From: an uncultured Paracoccaceae bacterium
GTDB taxonomy: Bacteria > Pseudomonadota > Alphaproteobacteria > Rhodobacterales > Rhodobacteraceae
Length of the DNA: 64,000 nt
Reading direction: 5' to 3'
Assembly: GCA_947487205.1 (NCBI GenBank)
Contig: CANKVU010000003.1
Coordinates: forward strand, 123,256-187,255
Shown: positions 8,779-19,499 of the stretch, piece by piece
Layout: each line of letters starts with the position of its first letter
Numbering within the stretch: position 1 is the first letter of the stretch
The notes under the pieces: generated by a model
Seen by the model: only the letters and a program-made list of their open reading frames with translations
Database searches by the model: none
What the model was told of the DNA's origin: nothing
Position numbers and translations under genes: made by a program

Positions 8779-9810
8779 ATGGCCGAGACGAAGCTGATGC
8801 GGGCGCTGCGCGGCGAGGTGCATGAGGTGCCGCCGGCCTGGATGATGCGCCAGGCGGGCCGCTACCTGCCGGAATACAAGGCCACGCGGGAGAAGGCGGG
8901 CGATTTCCTGTCGCTGTGCTATACGCCCGAACTCGCCGCGGAGGTCACGCTGCAGCCGATCCGCCGGTTCGGCTTCGACGCCGCGATCCTGTTCGCCGAC
9001 ATCCTGCTGGTGCCGCAGGCCCTGGGCATGGATCTGTGGTTCGTGACCGGCGAGGGCCCGCGACTGGAGCCGGTGGACGACCATCGCAAGGTGGCGCTGC
9101 TGAAGCCGGCCGAGGATATCCACGAGACCCTCTCGCCGGTCTACGAGACGGTGCGGATCCTTAGCCGGGAACTGCCCCGGGACGTGCCGTTGATCGGTTT
9201 CGCCGGTGCCCCCTGGACCGTCGCGACCTACATGATCGCCGGCAGGGGCACGCCGGATCAGGGCCCGGCGCATGCGTTCAAGAACGCCGACACCGCGGCC
9301 TTCGAGATGCTGATGGCCCGCGTCACCGACGCCACGATCGCCTATCTCTCGGCGCAGGTCGAGGCCGGCGCCCAGGTGGTGAAGATCTTCGACAGCTGGG
9401 CGGGATCGCTGCAGGGCGAGGATTTCGTCCGCTACGCGCTGGAGCCGGCCAAGAAGATCACCGCGGCGTTGAAGCACCGCCATCCCGGCCTGCCGGTCAT
9501 CGCCTTTCCGCGCGGGGCGGGGGAGAAATATGCGGATTTCCACGCCGCCACCGGCGCCGATTGCGTGGCGATCGATCAGGATACCGACGCCGCCTGGGCC
9601 GCGGCCCATGTCCAGAACGGCGGCTGCGTCCAGGGGAACCTGAACCCCGCGCACATGGTCACGGGCGGTCAGGCGCTGGTCGACGAGGTGCGGCGCATCC
9701 GCGAGGCGTTCCGCGGCGGGCCGCATGTCTTCAACCTCGGCCACGGCATCACCCCGGACGCAGATCCCGACAACGTGGCGCTGATGCTGGAGACGCTCAG
9801 GGAGGGCTGA
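8779..9810 (+). CDS. hemE: Uroporphyrinogen decarboxylase
   Basis: Decarboxylates the four acetate side chains of uroporphyrinogen III to give coproporphyrinogen III (343 aa). Family signatures [16 protein letters not shown] and [14 protein letters not shown] are present. So are the catalytic-site Asp region [11 protein letters not shown] and the C-terminal [13 protein letters not shown]. The ATG at 8779 follows GGGGGAGGAC. Its last bases overlap the convergent gamma-glutamylcyclotransferase-like gene by 14. With hemC and hemF nearby, this block covers three heme-pathway steps. Confidence 0.96.
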   Translation: MAETKLMRALRGEVHEVPPAWMMRQAGRYLPEYKATREKAGDFLSLCYTPELAAEVTLQPIRRFGFDAAILFADILLVPQALGMDLWFVTGEGPRLEPVDDHRKVALLKPAEDIHETLSPVYETVRILSRELPRDVPLIGFAGAPWTVATYMIAGRGTPDQGPAHAFKNADTAAFEMLMARVTDATIAYLSAQVEAGAQVVKIFDSWAGSLQGEDFVRYALEPAKKITAALKHRHPGLPVIAFPRGAGEKYADFHAATGADCVAIDQDTDAAWAAAHVQNGGCVQGNLNPAHMVTGGQALVDEVRRIREAFRGGPHVFNLGHGITPDADPDNVALMLETLREG

Positions 9811-10207
9811 GGGCCGTCGCCCAATCCCCCGACGGGATCCGGCTTCCGGGATCGACCCGGTCCGCATAGACATAGGTCCAGGCCGTCATCGCGCCCTGCG
9901 CGGTGCGGATGTCGCGGCGCAGCCGGCGGTATTCCGGCGGCCCCTCCGCGAACAGGCCCTCGTATTCGTCGAGGACGCGCAGGAGGCCCGGGGCCGTCAA
10001 TTCCCAGACTTCGCCCCTGACGTGCCCGGGCCCCGTCTCCACCAGCGCGGGATACCAGCCGACGGCATAGAGGGCGCCGGGCAGCCAGCCGTCGGCCACG
10101 AACCGTGCGCCCGCCCGGAAGGCGCGCGTCACGGCATTGTCGGCCAGGTCGCGGCGCAGCGTCCCGTAGACGAAGACGCGGTCGCCGGCAGGGGCGTCGT
10201 CGGTCAT
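9797..10207 (-). CDS. Gamma-glutamylcyclotransferase / AIG2-like protein
   Basis: A 136-residue protein of the GGCT/AIG2 fold. The signature [13 protein letters not shown] opens the domain, and a central acidic residue sits in [11 protein letters not shown], where the family general-base glutamate lies. C-terminal [10 protein letters not shown] matches the closing strand. Members cyclise gamma-glutamyl amines or peptides; the substrate here is unknown. It overlaps hemE tail to tail by 14 bases and precedes hemF on the same strand by 45 bases, so all three could share transcripts or antisense ends. Confidence 0.85.
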   Translation of the reverse strand: MTDDAPAGDRVFVYGTLRRDLADNAVTRAFRAGARFVADGWLPGALYAVGWYPALVETGPGHVRGEVWELTAPGLLRVLDEYEGLFAEGPPEYRRLRRDIRTAQGAMTAWTYVYADRVDPGSRIPSGDWATALSPP

Positions 10208-10252
10208 GGCCGGGGACCTAGGCGCGCGGGGCGCCCACGTCCACGCCGCGCC

Positions 10253-11158
10253 TCAGACCCATTTCGCGAGCGGCGGCAGGCTCATCAGGACGGCGTTCGG
10301 GTCGTGGCCCGTCTCCAGCCCGAACTTGGTGCCCCGGTCGTAGACGAGGTTGTACTCGGCATAGAGCCCGCGATGGATCAACTGGGCGTCGCGGTCGGCC
10401 GCCCCGAACGGGGTGGCGCGGCGCGCCTCCACCAGCGGCACGAAGGCGGGCAGGAACGCCTGGCCGATGTCGCGGACGAGCGCGAAATCGGCTTCCCAAT
10501 CGCCGGTATTGTGGTCGTCGAGGAAGATCCCGCCCACGCCCCGCGCCCGGCCGCGATGGGGGATGAAGAAATACTCGTCCGCCCAGGCCTTCAGGCGCGG
10601 ATAATGCGCGGCCCCGTGCGGGTCGAGATGGGCACGCAGGGTGTCGTGGAAATGGGCCGTGTCCGCGGCGTATTCGAGGCACGGGTTGAGGTCGGCGCCG
10701 CCGCCGAACCACCAGGCGTGAGGGGTCCAGAACATCCGCGTGTTCATGTGCACGGCCGGCACGTGCGGGTTCTGCATGTGGGCGACGAGGGAGATCCCGC
10801 TCGCCCAGAAGCGCGGGTCCGCGGCCATGCCGGGGATCCCCTTGCGCGCGGCCATGGCGGCCTGGGCGCGCTCGCCCAGCGTGCCGTAGACTTCGGAGAC
10901 GTTGACGCCGACCTTCTCGAAGACCCGGCCGCCGCGCATCACGCTCATCAGCCCGCCGCCCGCGTCGGAGCCGTCGTCGGAGGTGCGGGAGGTCTCGGTC
11001 AGCTCGAACCGGCCAGGCGCGGCGTCGGACAGGGGGCCGCGGTCGTGGCTGCGTTCCAGCGCCTCGAACGCGGCGACGATGCGGTCGCGCAGCTCGCCGA
11101 ACCAGGCGGCGGCGCGGGCGCGCCCGTCGTGGCGCTCGTCGGTATCGGGTCCCGTCAT
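10253..11158 (-). CDS. hemF: Oxygen-dependent coproporphyrinogen III oxidase
   Basis: Aerobic conversion of coproporphyrinogen III to protoporphyrinogen IX (301 aa). The conserved core is present: VHMNTRMFWT, WWFGGGADLNPCLEY, FFIPHRGRARGVGGIFLDD and AEYNLVYDRGTKFGLETG. Start ATG 11158 gives MTGPDTDERHDGRARAAAW. Length and motifs match proteobacterial HemF. An oxygen-independent counterpart (hemN) is not in the window. Confidence 0.96.
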   Translation of the reverse strand: MTGPDTDERHDGRARAAAWFGELRDRIVAAFEALERSHDRGPLSDAAPGRFELTETSRTSDDGSDAGGGLMSVMRGGRVFEKVGVNVSEVYGTLGERAQAAMAARKGIPGMAADPRFWASGISLVAHMQNPHVPAVHMNTRMFWTPHAWWFGGGADLNPCLEYAADTAHFHDTLRAHLDPHGAAHYPRLKAWADEYFFIPHRGRARGVGGIFLDDHNTGDWEADFALVRDIGQAFLPAFVPLVEARRATPFGAADRDAQLIHRGLYAEYNLVYDRGTKFGLETGHDPNAVLMSLPPLAKWV

Positions 11159-11236
11159 GGGGGCGGTGACTAACAGGTCGGTGATCCGGCCGGAAGCGCC
11201 GATTGCGCGCGGGGCCGGAGCGGCTATGGTCGGGCG

Positions 11237-11635
11237 ATGATCCGGTCCCTCGCGCCTTTTCTCCTGCTTGTCGCCGCGGCGTGCGCCAGCCCGCAGGAGG
11301 CCTGCATCGCCGACCAGACCGGCGAGCTCGAGATCCTCGACACGCTCATCGCGCGCGATCAGGCGACGCTGGCGCGGGGATACGCGATCGAGGAGCGGAC
11401 GGAATACCGCCGCGCCCTCTCGCTCTGCACCGGGTTCGGCCGCGGCTTCGGCGATGTGGGGATCGGGACCAGCACCTGCGTCCGGCCCGAACCGCGGACC
11501 CGCGTCGTCCCCGTGGCCGTGAACCTCGACGAGGTGCGCGCGCGCCTTGCCACGTTGCAGGAGAAGCGCAGCGACCTGGCGCGCGAGGTCGAACTGGGCG
11601 TCGCCGGGTGCCGCGCGGCCTATCCCGACGCCTGA
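11237..11635 (+). CDS. Small secreted protein or lipoprotein, unknown function
   Basis: A 132-residue protein with an N-terminal export signal ending in LVAAACASPQ. The cysteine at position 16 could be lipidated, although the -3 residue is Ala rather than the canonical Leu. The mature part holds two helical stretches with coiled-coil-like spacing (EILDTLIARDQATLARGYAIEE and NLDEVRARLATLQEKRSDLA). Between them is a Gly/Cys-containing loop similar to those in glycine-zipper lipoproteins. I do not recognise a family. It diverges from hemF across about 80 bases. Confidence 0.7.
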   Translation: MIRSLAPFLLLVAAACASPQEACIADQTGELEILDTLIARDQATLARGYAIEERTEYRRALSLCTGFGRGFGDVGIGTSTCVRPEPRTRVVPVAVNLDEVRARLATLQEKRSDLAREVELGVAGCRAAYPDA

Positions 11636-11644
11636 GATCCGCGC

Positions 11645-12454
11645 CTAGTGCGCGGAGGCTTCGACCACGTCCACGAGCGACCGGCCGCCATCCACGGTGA
11701 GGATCTCGCCGGTGACGAACCCGGCCCCGTCGGAGGCCAGGAACTGCACCGCCTCGGCCACCTCGGAGGCGGCGGCGATCCGGTGCAGCGGCGTGCCCTC
11801 GATGATTTCTTCCCGCAGGTCCGAATCGGCCTTTATGGCGCCCTTGAGCGTGGCGGACATGACCGAGCCGAAGGCGATGGCGTTGACGCGGATGCGGTGG
11901 GGGGCAAGCGCCACGGCGAGGCTGCGCGTCGCCTGGTCGAGCGCGGCGGTGGAGACCGAATAGGCGAGGAGGTCGGGCTGCGTGCGTCGCGCGGCGATCG
12001 AGGACAGGTTGATGATCGAGCCGGCGGGGCCGGTGTCGCGGTCGTCCTCCTCGGATTGGCGGATCATGCGCCGCGCGACCGTTTGGCTGAGGCGGAGCGA
12101 CACCATCAGGTTCTGCTCCATGAGCGTGCTGGTCATCGGGTCGTCGGGGTCGAGCGGATCCGACAATTCCATCTGCCGCGCCGCGTTCACGAGGATGTCG
12201 ATCCGGTCGAACGCATCGACGGTGGCCGACAGAAGGTTGGCGACGGTCAGCTTCTCGCGCAGGTCGCCGGCGAAGTAGCGCGCGGTGCCGCCCTCGTCAT
12301 CCATCTCGCCGATCTCGTCGCGCAGGACCGATTCGTCGAGGTCGGTCATCATGACGTTGGCGCCCTTGTCGATGAAGTGGCGCGCCACTGCGAGGCCGAC
12401 GCCGTTGGCGGCGCCGGTGACGATCGCGGTCTTGCCGGCGATGGAAAGGGACAT
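11645..12454 (-). CDS. SDR-family protein with altered catalytic motif
   Basis: A 269-residue short-chain dehydrogenase/reductase fold. The cofactor motif TGAANGVG (residues 13-20), VMMTDLDE after beta-2 and C-terminal VTGEILTVDGG are classical. The active-site region is not: the NNAG motif reads NAAR (90-93), and the YxxxK motif reads YSVST (165-169), with Thr where the catalytic Lys should be, although Ser151/Ser152 and Tyr165 remain. It may therefore bind a nucleotide without normal dehydrogenase chemistry. It is the third gene of a probable clpS-methyltransferase-SDR run, 11 bases behind the methyltransferase. Confidence 0.85.
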   Translation of the reverse strand: MSLSIAGKTAIVTGAANGVGLAVARHFIDKGANVMMTDLDESVLRDEIGEMDDEGGTARYFAGDLREKLTVANLLSATVDAFDRIDILVNAARQMELSDPLDPDDPMTSTLMEQNLMVSLRLSQTVARRMIRQSEEDDRDTGPAGSIINLSSIAARRTQPDLLAYSVSTAALDQATRSLAVALAPHRIRVNAIAFGSVMSATLKGAIKADSDLREEIIEGTPLHRIAAASEVAEAVQFLASDGAGFVTGEILTVDGGRSLVDVVEASAH

Positions 12455-12465
12455 GGCGTGTGACC

Positions 12466-13359
12466 TCAGCGGCGCCGGCGGGGCCGGGCGGCGCGATAGA
12501 GTTTGAAGGCGGACGAGCCCGGCAGTTCCGCGACCTCGCTGAACAGGCTGTCGAGGGCCGACTCGTAGGGAAGATGGCGGTTGGCGACCAGCCAAAGCCG
12601 CCCGCGGGGAGCCAGCGCGGCAGCCGCCGTGGCCAGGAAGGCACGGCCGATCCCGGGATCGCCCTTGCGCCCGGCATGGAAGGGCGGGTTGGTGACCACG
12701 TGGTCGGCGGCCTCAAGGGGGGCCCAGGCGGTGGCGTCCGCCCAGTGGAAGACCGCGCGGGGATCGTCGAGATTGGCCCGCGCGCAGTCGAGCGACGGGC
12801 GGTGCGCCTCGACCAGGTCGAGCCGGGTGACCGCGGCGCTCTCCAGGACGGGGGCCGACAGCGCCCCCCACCCCGCGCCCAGATCCACCACGTGACCCGA
12901 AAGCGGCGGCAGCGCCTGCGCCAGGAGCCGGGTACCCGGATCGATGCCCGCGACGGAGAAGCCCCCCGGCGGGGTCAGCCAGCCGTCGGCGGTGCGCGCG
13001 GGCTCCGCGATCCAGTCGGCGAGGTCGGCATCCTCCACGGCGAAGAGCTTGCCATGCGCCTTGGAGATGACGGGGCCGATCCGCGCCCGGCCGCGCAGCT
13101 CCTTCAGGATCGAATCGACGCCGTCGGTCTTCTGGCCGTCGACCAGCACCCGCACACCCAGCGCCGCGGCGCGCGCGATCCGGTCGCGCCCCGCGGCCCG
13201 GTCGCGCGGCAGCGAGACCACCACGCAGGCCGCGGGGCCTTCGATCGCCTCCCGCATCTCGGCCCGTTCGGACAGGCGCGCATGATCGGGCTGGCGGTCG
13301 TGCATCACGGCCACCGGGCCCGGGACCGGCGACAGGTCCGTGTCCCCGGGCGGGCACAC
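12466..13359 (-). CDS. Class I SAM-dependent methyltransferase, RsmC-like
   Basis: Probable 16S rRNA guanine-N2 methyltransferase of the RsmC/RlmG type (297 aa from GTG 13359). The C-terminal half shows the SAM motif VVDLGAGWGALSAPVL, acidic VEAHRPS, and the N6/N2-methylase motif TNPPFHAG. The N-terminal half is the usual degenerate duplicate domain. The same frame stays open upstream of the GTG and encodes SRRLDLAAAEGLL, which looks like a genuine RsmC N-terminus. The true start is therefore probably further upstream, near or inside the clpS end, from a non-ATG codon I cannot pin down. Confidence 0.82.
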   Translation of the reverse strand: MCPPGDTDLSPVPGPVAVMHDRQPDHARLSERAEMREAIEGPAACVVVSLPRDRAAGRDRIARAAALGVRVLVDGQKTDGVDSILKELRGRARIGPVISKAHGKLFAVEDADLADWIAEPARTADGWLTPPGGFSVAGIDPGTRLLAQALPPLSGHVVDLGAGWGALSAPVLESAAVTRLDLVEAHRPSLDCARANLDDPRAVFHWADATAWAPLEAADHVVTNPPFHAGRKGDPGIGRAFLATAAAALAPRGRLWLVANRHLPYESALDSLFSEVAELPGSSAFKLYRAARPRRRR

Positions 13360-13426
13360 GAAGAGGACGGGCGGCGTCAGGAGGCCCTCGGCCGCCGCGA
13401 GATCGAGGCGTCTCGACAGCAGCGCG

Positions 13427-13753
13427 CTATTCCTTTTCCATCGTGCATTGCAGCGGGTGCTGGTGGCGGCGCGCGAAATCCATCACCTGCGTCACCTTGG
13501 TTTCCGCCACTTCGAACGAGAACACGCCGACGACGGCGAGCCCCTTCTTGTGGACGGTCAGCATGATCTCGAACGCCTGGGCGTGGCTCAGGCCGAAGAA
13601 CCGTTCCAGAACGTGCACGACGAATTCCATCGGCGTGTAATCGTCGTTGATCAGCATGACCTTGTAGAGCGGGGGACGCTTGGTCTTGGGCTTGGTTTCC
13701 AGCACGACACCGGCGTCGCCGTCGTCCTCCCGCCCGGGTTTCTGCGCCATCAT
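13427..13753 (-). CDS. clpS: ATP-dependent Clp protease adaptor ClpS
   Basis: Adaptor that delivers N-degron substrates to ClpA (108 aa from ATG 13753). The ClpS core is intact: [21 protein letters not shown] with the N-end-rule pocket Asp-Asp, then HVLERFF and the [23 protein letters not shown] segment. An upstream GTG at 13771 would add six residues. No clpA is in the window. It leads the minus-strand run with the methyltransferase and the SDR, and diverges from the HAD gene over about 95 bases. Confidence 0.94.
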   Translation of the reverse strand: MMAQKPGREDDGDAGVVLETKPKTKRPPLYKVMLINDDYTPMEFVVHVLERFFGLSHAQAFEIMLTVHKKGLAVVGVFSFEVAETKVTQVMDFARRHQHPLQCTMEKE

Positions 13754-13848
13754 CCGTTCGGGTTGAATCACGTTGCGCCCTTCGCCGTTACTCGTGAAGT
13801 TCGGTGCCGTAATATATGGTCGGCGCTCGATCAGAAAAGAGGGTGCGA

Positions 13849-14547
13849 ATGGTCGCGATCACGACCGTCGGCTTCGATGCCGACGATACGCTGTGGCACA
13901 ACGAGCGTTTCTTTCGCCTGACCGAGGCCCGGTTCGCGGAGCTCCTGGGCGCCTATGTCGATCCGGAACACCTTGCCGAACGGCTTCTGGAGGCGGAACG
14001 CCGCAACCTCGGGCGCTACGGGTTCGGGATCAAGGGGTTCATGCTCTCGATGATCGAGACGGCGATGGACGCGACGGATGATCGCGTGCCCGCCCCGGTG
14101 ATCCGCGGCATCCTCGAGGCGGGGCAGGAGATGCTGGAGCATCCGATCGAATTGCTGCCCCACGCGGCCGCGGCGATCGAGGCGCTGCACGGACGCTACC
14201 GGCTGCTCCTGATCACGAAGGGAGACCTGCTGGATCAGGAGCGCAAGCTGGCGCAATCGGGGCTCGGGGAGTGGTTCGACGGGATCGAGATCGTGTCGGA
14301 CAAGCGGGCGGGCACCTATGCGGGGATCTTCTCGCGCCACGGCGACGGCGCGGCCGCCGGGGTCATGGCCGGCAATTCGATGAAATCGGACGTGCTGCCG
14401 ATGATCGAGGCGGGCGGGCACGGCGTCTTCGTTCCGCACGGCGCGGCCTGGGCGCTGGAACATGCCGACCCGCCGCGGGCCGAGCCGCGGTTCCACGAAC
14501 TGCCCCATCTGGGCGGCCTTCCGGCGCTGCTCGACCGCCTGGCGTGA
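13849..14547 (+). CDS. HAD-superfamily hydrolase
   Basis: A 232-residue haloacid-dehalogenase-fold phosphatase-like enzyme. Motif [12 protein letters not shown] contains the nucleophile and acid Asp pair, motif II is LLLITKGD with Thr-Lys, and motif IV-like Asp is in [15 protein letters not shown] helical cap lies between about residues 20 and 95. The start is ATG 13849 behind AAAAGAGGG; an upstream in-frame ATG at 13816 lacks such a site. Substrate unknown. Confidence 0.88.
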   Translation: MVAITTVGFDADDTLWHNERFFRLTEARFAELLGAYVDPEHLAERLLEAERRNLGRYGFGIKGFMLSMIETAMDATDDRVPAPVIRGILEAGQEMLEHPIELLPHAAAAIEALHGRYRLLLITKGDLLDQERKLAQSGLGEWFDGIEIVSDKRAGTYAGIFSRHGDGAAAGVMAGNSMKSDVLPMIEAGGHGVFVPHGAAWALEHADPPRAEPRFHELPHLGGLPALLDRLA

Positions 14548-14743
14548 GACATTTTTGCCCGTCCCGCCGCGTCATCTTGCGTACCGCCCGGCGGATCCCC
14601 GCTAGATGTGGCCATGCGTTAACGTCCCGGCGGAATGGCCTGACATTACGGACTTTTCAGGCGCGCGATTCGTGGTAGCGTGGACTCGAAGCGGACCGAC
14701 CGGCAAAGAGTCGGCCGCCAGAGGCAAGATAGGCAGTGATCCC

Positions 14744-16084
14744 GTGGCATTTCCCCGGCCCGGCGTCCCGTTGCGGGCGCTTTCGTTCCTCATCGCGACC
14801 TTCCTGTTCACGGCCGCCGCAGTCGCCGCGCCCTACGCGGCGATGGTGGTCGATGCCCGATCGGGCGAGGTCCTGCATTCGCGCAACGCCGACACCCAGC
14901 TGCACCCGGCCTCGCTGACCAAGATGATGACGCTCTACGTCGTCTTCGAGGCGGTGAAGAACGGAGAGATCGGGCTCGACGACAAGGTCACGATCTCGCG
15001 CAGCGCGGCGTCCGAGCCGCCCTCCAAGATCGGCCTGCGGGCCGGACAGAAGATCGCCTTGCGGTATCTGATCCGCGCCGCGGCGGTGAAATCCGCCAAC
15101 GACGCCGCGACGGCCCTCGGAGAGGCGATCGAAGGGTCCGAATCGGCTTTCGCCGCGCGCATGAACCGCACGGCGAAGGCCCTGGGGATGAGTCGCACGA
15201 CGTTCCGCAACGCCCACGGGCTGACCCAGAGCGGCCATCTGTCCACCGCGCGGGACATGACCACGCTGGGGCGGCACCTGTTCTACGACCACCCCGAATA
15301 CTACAACCTGTTCTCGCGCCGCAGCGCCGACACGCAGATCCGCACCGTGCACAACACCAACCGCCGGTTCCTGGGCTCCTATGCCGGGGCGGACGGGATC
15401 AAGACCGGCTACACCCGCGCGGCGGGGTTCAACCTGGTGGCCTCGGCGCATCGCGGGCAGGAGCGGATCATCGCGACGGTGTTCGGCGGCCATTCCTCGG
15501 CCGACCGCAATCGCAAGGTGCAGGACCTTCTGGACATTGGCTTCTCGCGGGCGCCGACGCAGGTCGCGATCCGCAAGCCCCCGCTGCCGAATTACGGCGC
15601 GGCCGCGGCGCCGGTGGTCCTGGCCTCGTCGCTGCGCCCGCTCGTCCGGCCCAGGGGGGCGGTCGACCCGGTCCTGGTGGCCGCCGCCGCGCCCGATCCG
15701 GACGCGGTGACGCAGGCGCTGCACGATGCCGCCCTGGCCGAGGCGATCGCCCCCCGGGCCCGCCCCGCCGCGCGGGACGCGGTGGAGGAGGCCGTGGCAG
15801 AGGCCGCGACCGAGGGCCGCGTCGTGGCCCGGATGTCGAGTTCGGGCGGGCGCCATTGGGGGATCAATGTCGGCCGCTACGCGTCGCGCTACCAGGCCGA
15901 GCAGATCCTTCTGAAGACCGCGCTGACCGAGATCGGGACCCTCGACGAGGCGCTCCGCAAGGTGGTGCGGAGCCCCCGGGGCTGGGAGGCGAACTTCGTC
16001 GGCCTGACGGAGGACCGCGCCCAGCTCGCCTGCCGGCGGCTGGCGGCGCGCGACGTGGATTGCTCCACCCTCGGGCCGGGCTGA
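14744..16084 (+). CDS. D-alanyl-D-alanine carboxypeptidase with C-terminal SPOR-like domain
   Basis: Periplasmic low-molecular-weight penicillin-binding protein (S11 family, about 446 aa) that trims pentapeptide stems of peptidoglycan. After a signal peptide come the three active-site motifs: SLTK (57-60), SAN (117-119) and KTG (220-222). A Pro/Ala-rich linker of about 120 residues precedes a C-terminal domain beginning HWGINVGRYASRYQAE, which looks like a SPOR peptidoglycan-binding fold. The start is uncertain: GTG 14744 is used, and TTG 14771 would give an equally good signal peptide. Its stop TGA abuts the convergent phosphoesterase stop with no base between them. Confidence 0.9.
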   Translation: MAFPRPGVPLRALSFLIATFLFTAAAVAAPYAAMVVDARSGEVLHSRNADTQLHPASLTKMMTLYVVFEAVKNGEIGLDDKVTISRSAASEPPSKIGLRAGQKIALRYLIRAAAVKSANDAATALGEAIEGSESAFAARMNRTAKALGMSRTTFRNAHGLTQSGHLSTARDMTTLGRHLFYDHPEYYNLFSRRSADTQIRTVHNTNRRFLGSYAGADGIKTGYTRAAGFNLVASAHRGQERIIATVFGGHSSADRNRKVQDLLDIGFSRAPTQVAIRKPPLPNYGAAAAPVVLASSLRPLVRPRGAVDPVLVAAAAPDPDAVTQALHDAALAEAIAPRARPAARDAVEEAVAEAATEGRVVARMSSSGGRHWGINVGRYASRYQAEQILLKTALTEIGTLDEALRKVVRSPRGWEANFVGLTEDRAQLACRRLAARDVDCSTLGPG

Positions 16085-16888
16085 TCAGCCGGGGGCGACC
16101 TCCTGACGCACCCAGCCATCGCCGGGCGCGCGGGTGAAGGTCGCGGTGGCGACCCGGTCGAAGACGGGGCGCGTGCCGGCGCCCCAGACATCGATCACGA
16201 TCCGGTCGCGCGTGGCGGAGATCACGTTGAAGGTGTTGTCCTCGCCCCGGAGGCGGTCCGACAGGCCCGTGCCCGCCTGGACGAACAGACATCCCGGCGC
16301 GATCGAGAACGGCATCGTCACCGTGCTGTGGAGGTGCCCCGACAGCACCATGTCGGCCCCGCCCTCGCGCATCGCGGACAGGGCGTCGTGGGCGCCCCGC
16401 ATCAGCCGCTTCTCCACCTCGGGGCCGTGTTCCAGCGGGTGGTGCAGGACCACGACGCGCAGCCTGTCGCCCGCATCGGCGAAGGCGCCCCGGATGCGCC
16501 GCAGGGTGTGGCCCGAAAACCGGCCCCTCTGCCAGGAAAAGCGGTTTACCGTGTTCACCCCGGCGACGACCATGCGGCTCGTCTCCAGTCGCGGTTCCAG
16601 GTTGCGGTCGATGGCCCGCTTGTAGCGGTGGAACGGCCGCAGGAACCGCAGGTACAGGTTGTCGAGCGGCGTGTCGTGGTTGCCCGGCACCGACAGGGTC
16701 GGCGGCTCCAGCCGGTCGAGGAAGGCCCGCGCGCGGGCGAATTGCCCGCGGCGCGCGCGCTGGGTGAAATCGCCCGAGATCGCCACGAGGTCGGGGGACA
16801 GGTCGTTGACGGCCTCGACCAGCGGATCCTCCAGCTCGGGGCGGTCGCGGCCGAAATGCAGATCGCTGAGATGCAGGATGCGCGTCAT
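16085..16888 (-). CDS. Calcineurin-like metallophosphoesterase
   Basis: A 267-residue dimetal phosphoesterase. Metal ligands are visible in order: Asp9 and His11 (LSDLHFG), Asp40 (ISGDFTQ), Asn70-His71 (PGNHDTP), the His in VVLHHPLEHG, and GHLHS. The family covers cyclic-nucleotide phosphodiesterases and UDP-2,3-diacylglucosamine hydrolases; which applies here is unclear. Its ATG overlaps the stop of the lipid-kinase gene by 4 bases (ATGA), suggesting linked roles in lipid or phospho-metabolite turnover. Confidence 0.9.
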   Translation of the reverse strand: MTRILHLSDLHFGRDRPELEDPLVEAVNDLSPDLVAISGDFTQRARRGQFARARAFLDRLEPPTLSVPGNHDTPLDNLYLRFLRPFHRYKRAIDRNLEPRLETSRMVVAGVNTVNRFSWQRGRFSGHTLRRIRGAFADAGDRLRVVVLHHPLEHGPEVEKRLMRGAHDALSAMREGGADMVLSGHLHSTVTMPFSIAPGCLFVQAGTGLSDRLRGEDNTFNVISATRDRIVIDVWGAGTRPVFDRVATATFTRAPGDGWVRQEVAPG

Positions 16889-17787
16889 TCGGGGGCGTCC
16901 GTCCGGGGCAGGATGATGGTCAGGGGCGTGTCGGACATGTGGAAGTGGAACGGGCTCTCGACCCGCGCCTTCTCGCCGTCGAAGGCGACGAGCGCGCGCC
17001 GGCGGCGCGTCTCGATCGTCATCTCGCGCGGCGTCACGAGATCGTAATCGTGCCCGCGCAGCGGCTTGCCGATCGACAGGCGGAAGGTCATCGCGAACAG
17101 CTCCCGCCGCGTCGCGGCCCGGGCGATCAGCACCGCGAAACGGTCGTCGTCGATCGCCTCGGACCCCTCGATCCCGAACCGCTCCAGCTGGTAGGCGGAC
17201 CGCGCGACGAAGACGAGCGAGGAGCGTCGCGTCTCGGTCTCGCCGTCGATCGTCAGGGTCATGCGCATCGGCTTGCGGAACTTGGCGAAGGTCTTGATCA
17301 CCGACCAATGCGCGGCCAGCCGGAACCGGCCCCACTTGGAATAGACCGATTCGCGCTCCCGCAGGATCGCCGGATAGATCCCGAGCGAGGCGTTGTTGAG
17401 GAACGGCTGCTCGCCCACCATGCCGATGCGGATGTCGTGCGGCCGGCCGTCGAGGATCTGCCGCGCCGCCTCCTCGGGGACCTCGCTGAGGCCCAGGCCG
17501 CGCGCGAAGAAGTTGAACGTGCCGAGCGGCAGGACCGCCATCGGCACTCCGCGCCCCAGCATGGCGCCGGCGACGGCCACCACCGTCCCGTCGCCGCCCG
17601 CGGCGACGACGATCTCCGGCGCGTCCGCGAGCGCGCGGTCGACGGTGTCCGAGATCGGGTCGCGGGTGTCCCAGTCCAGCCGCCAGGCGCCGTCGCCGAG
17701 CGCCACCATCGCCCGTTCGATGACCGCGGCGTCGCGGCTGTTCTGGCCGGATTTCTTGTTCGCGATGAGGCAGATGCGGCGGGCCAT
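16885..17787 (-). CDS. Diacylglycerol/lipid kinase family protein (YegS-like)
   Basis: A 300-residue member of the DAGK catalytic family. The nucleotide motif GGDGT is at residues 64-68, followed by AVLPLGTFNFFARGL, the canonical LPLGTxNDFAR with Asn-Asp changed to Asn-Phe. A beta-sandwich C-terminal domain follows. Such enzymes phosphorylate lipids such as diacylglycerol or phosphatidylglycerol. ATG 17787 is chosen over an upstream extension from 17817. It is coupled to the phosphoesterase by a 4-base overlap and sits 56 bases behind yejF on the same strand. Confidence 0.88.
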   Translation of the reverse strand: MARRICLIANKKSGQNSRDAAVIERAMVALGDGAWRLDWDTRDPISDTVDRALADAPEIVVAAGGDGTVVAVAGAMLGRGVPMAVLPLGTFNFFARGLGLSEVPEEAARQILDGRPHDIRIGMVGEQPFLNNASLGIYPAILRERESVYSKWGRFRLAAHWSVIKTFAKFRKPMRMTLTIDGETETRRSSLVFVARSAYQLERFGIEGSEAIDDDRFAVLIARAATRRELFAMTFRLSIGKPLRGHDYDLVTPREMTIETRRRRALVAFDGEKARVESPFHFHMSDTPLTIILPRTDAPE

Positions 17788-17843
17788 GGCGTCTTGTTCC
17801 CACTGTGTGTTGCGCAACGCGCGGGGGCGGCGATTTGTTGCCC

Positions 17844-19451
<1,608 letters not shown>

Positions 19452-19499
19452 GCGGACGGGCCGGGGGAGGGGATCATCGGGTCGAACCGGGAATCTGCG

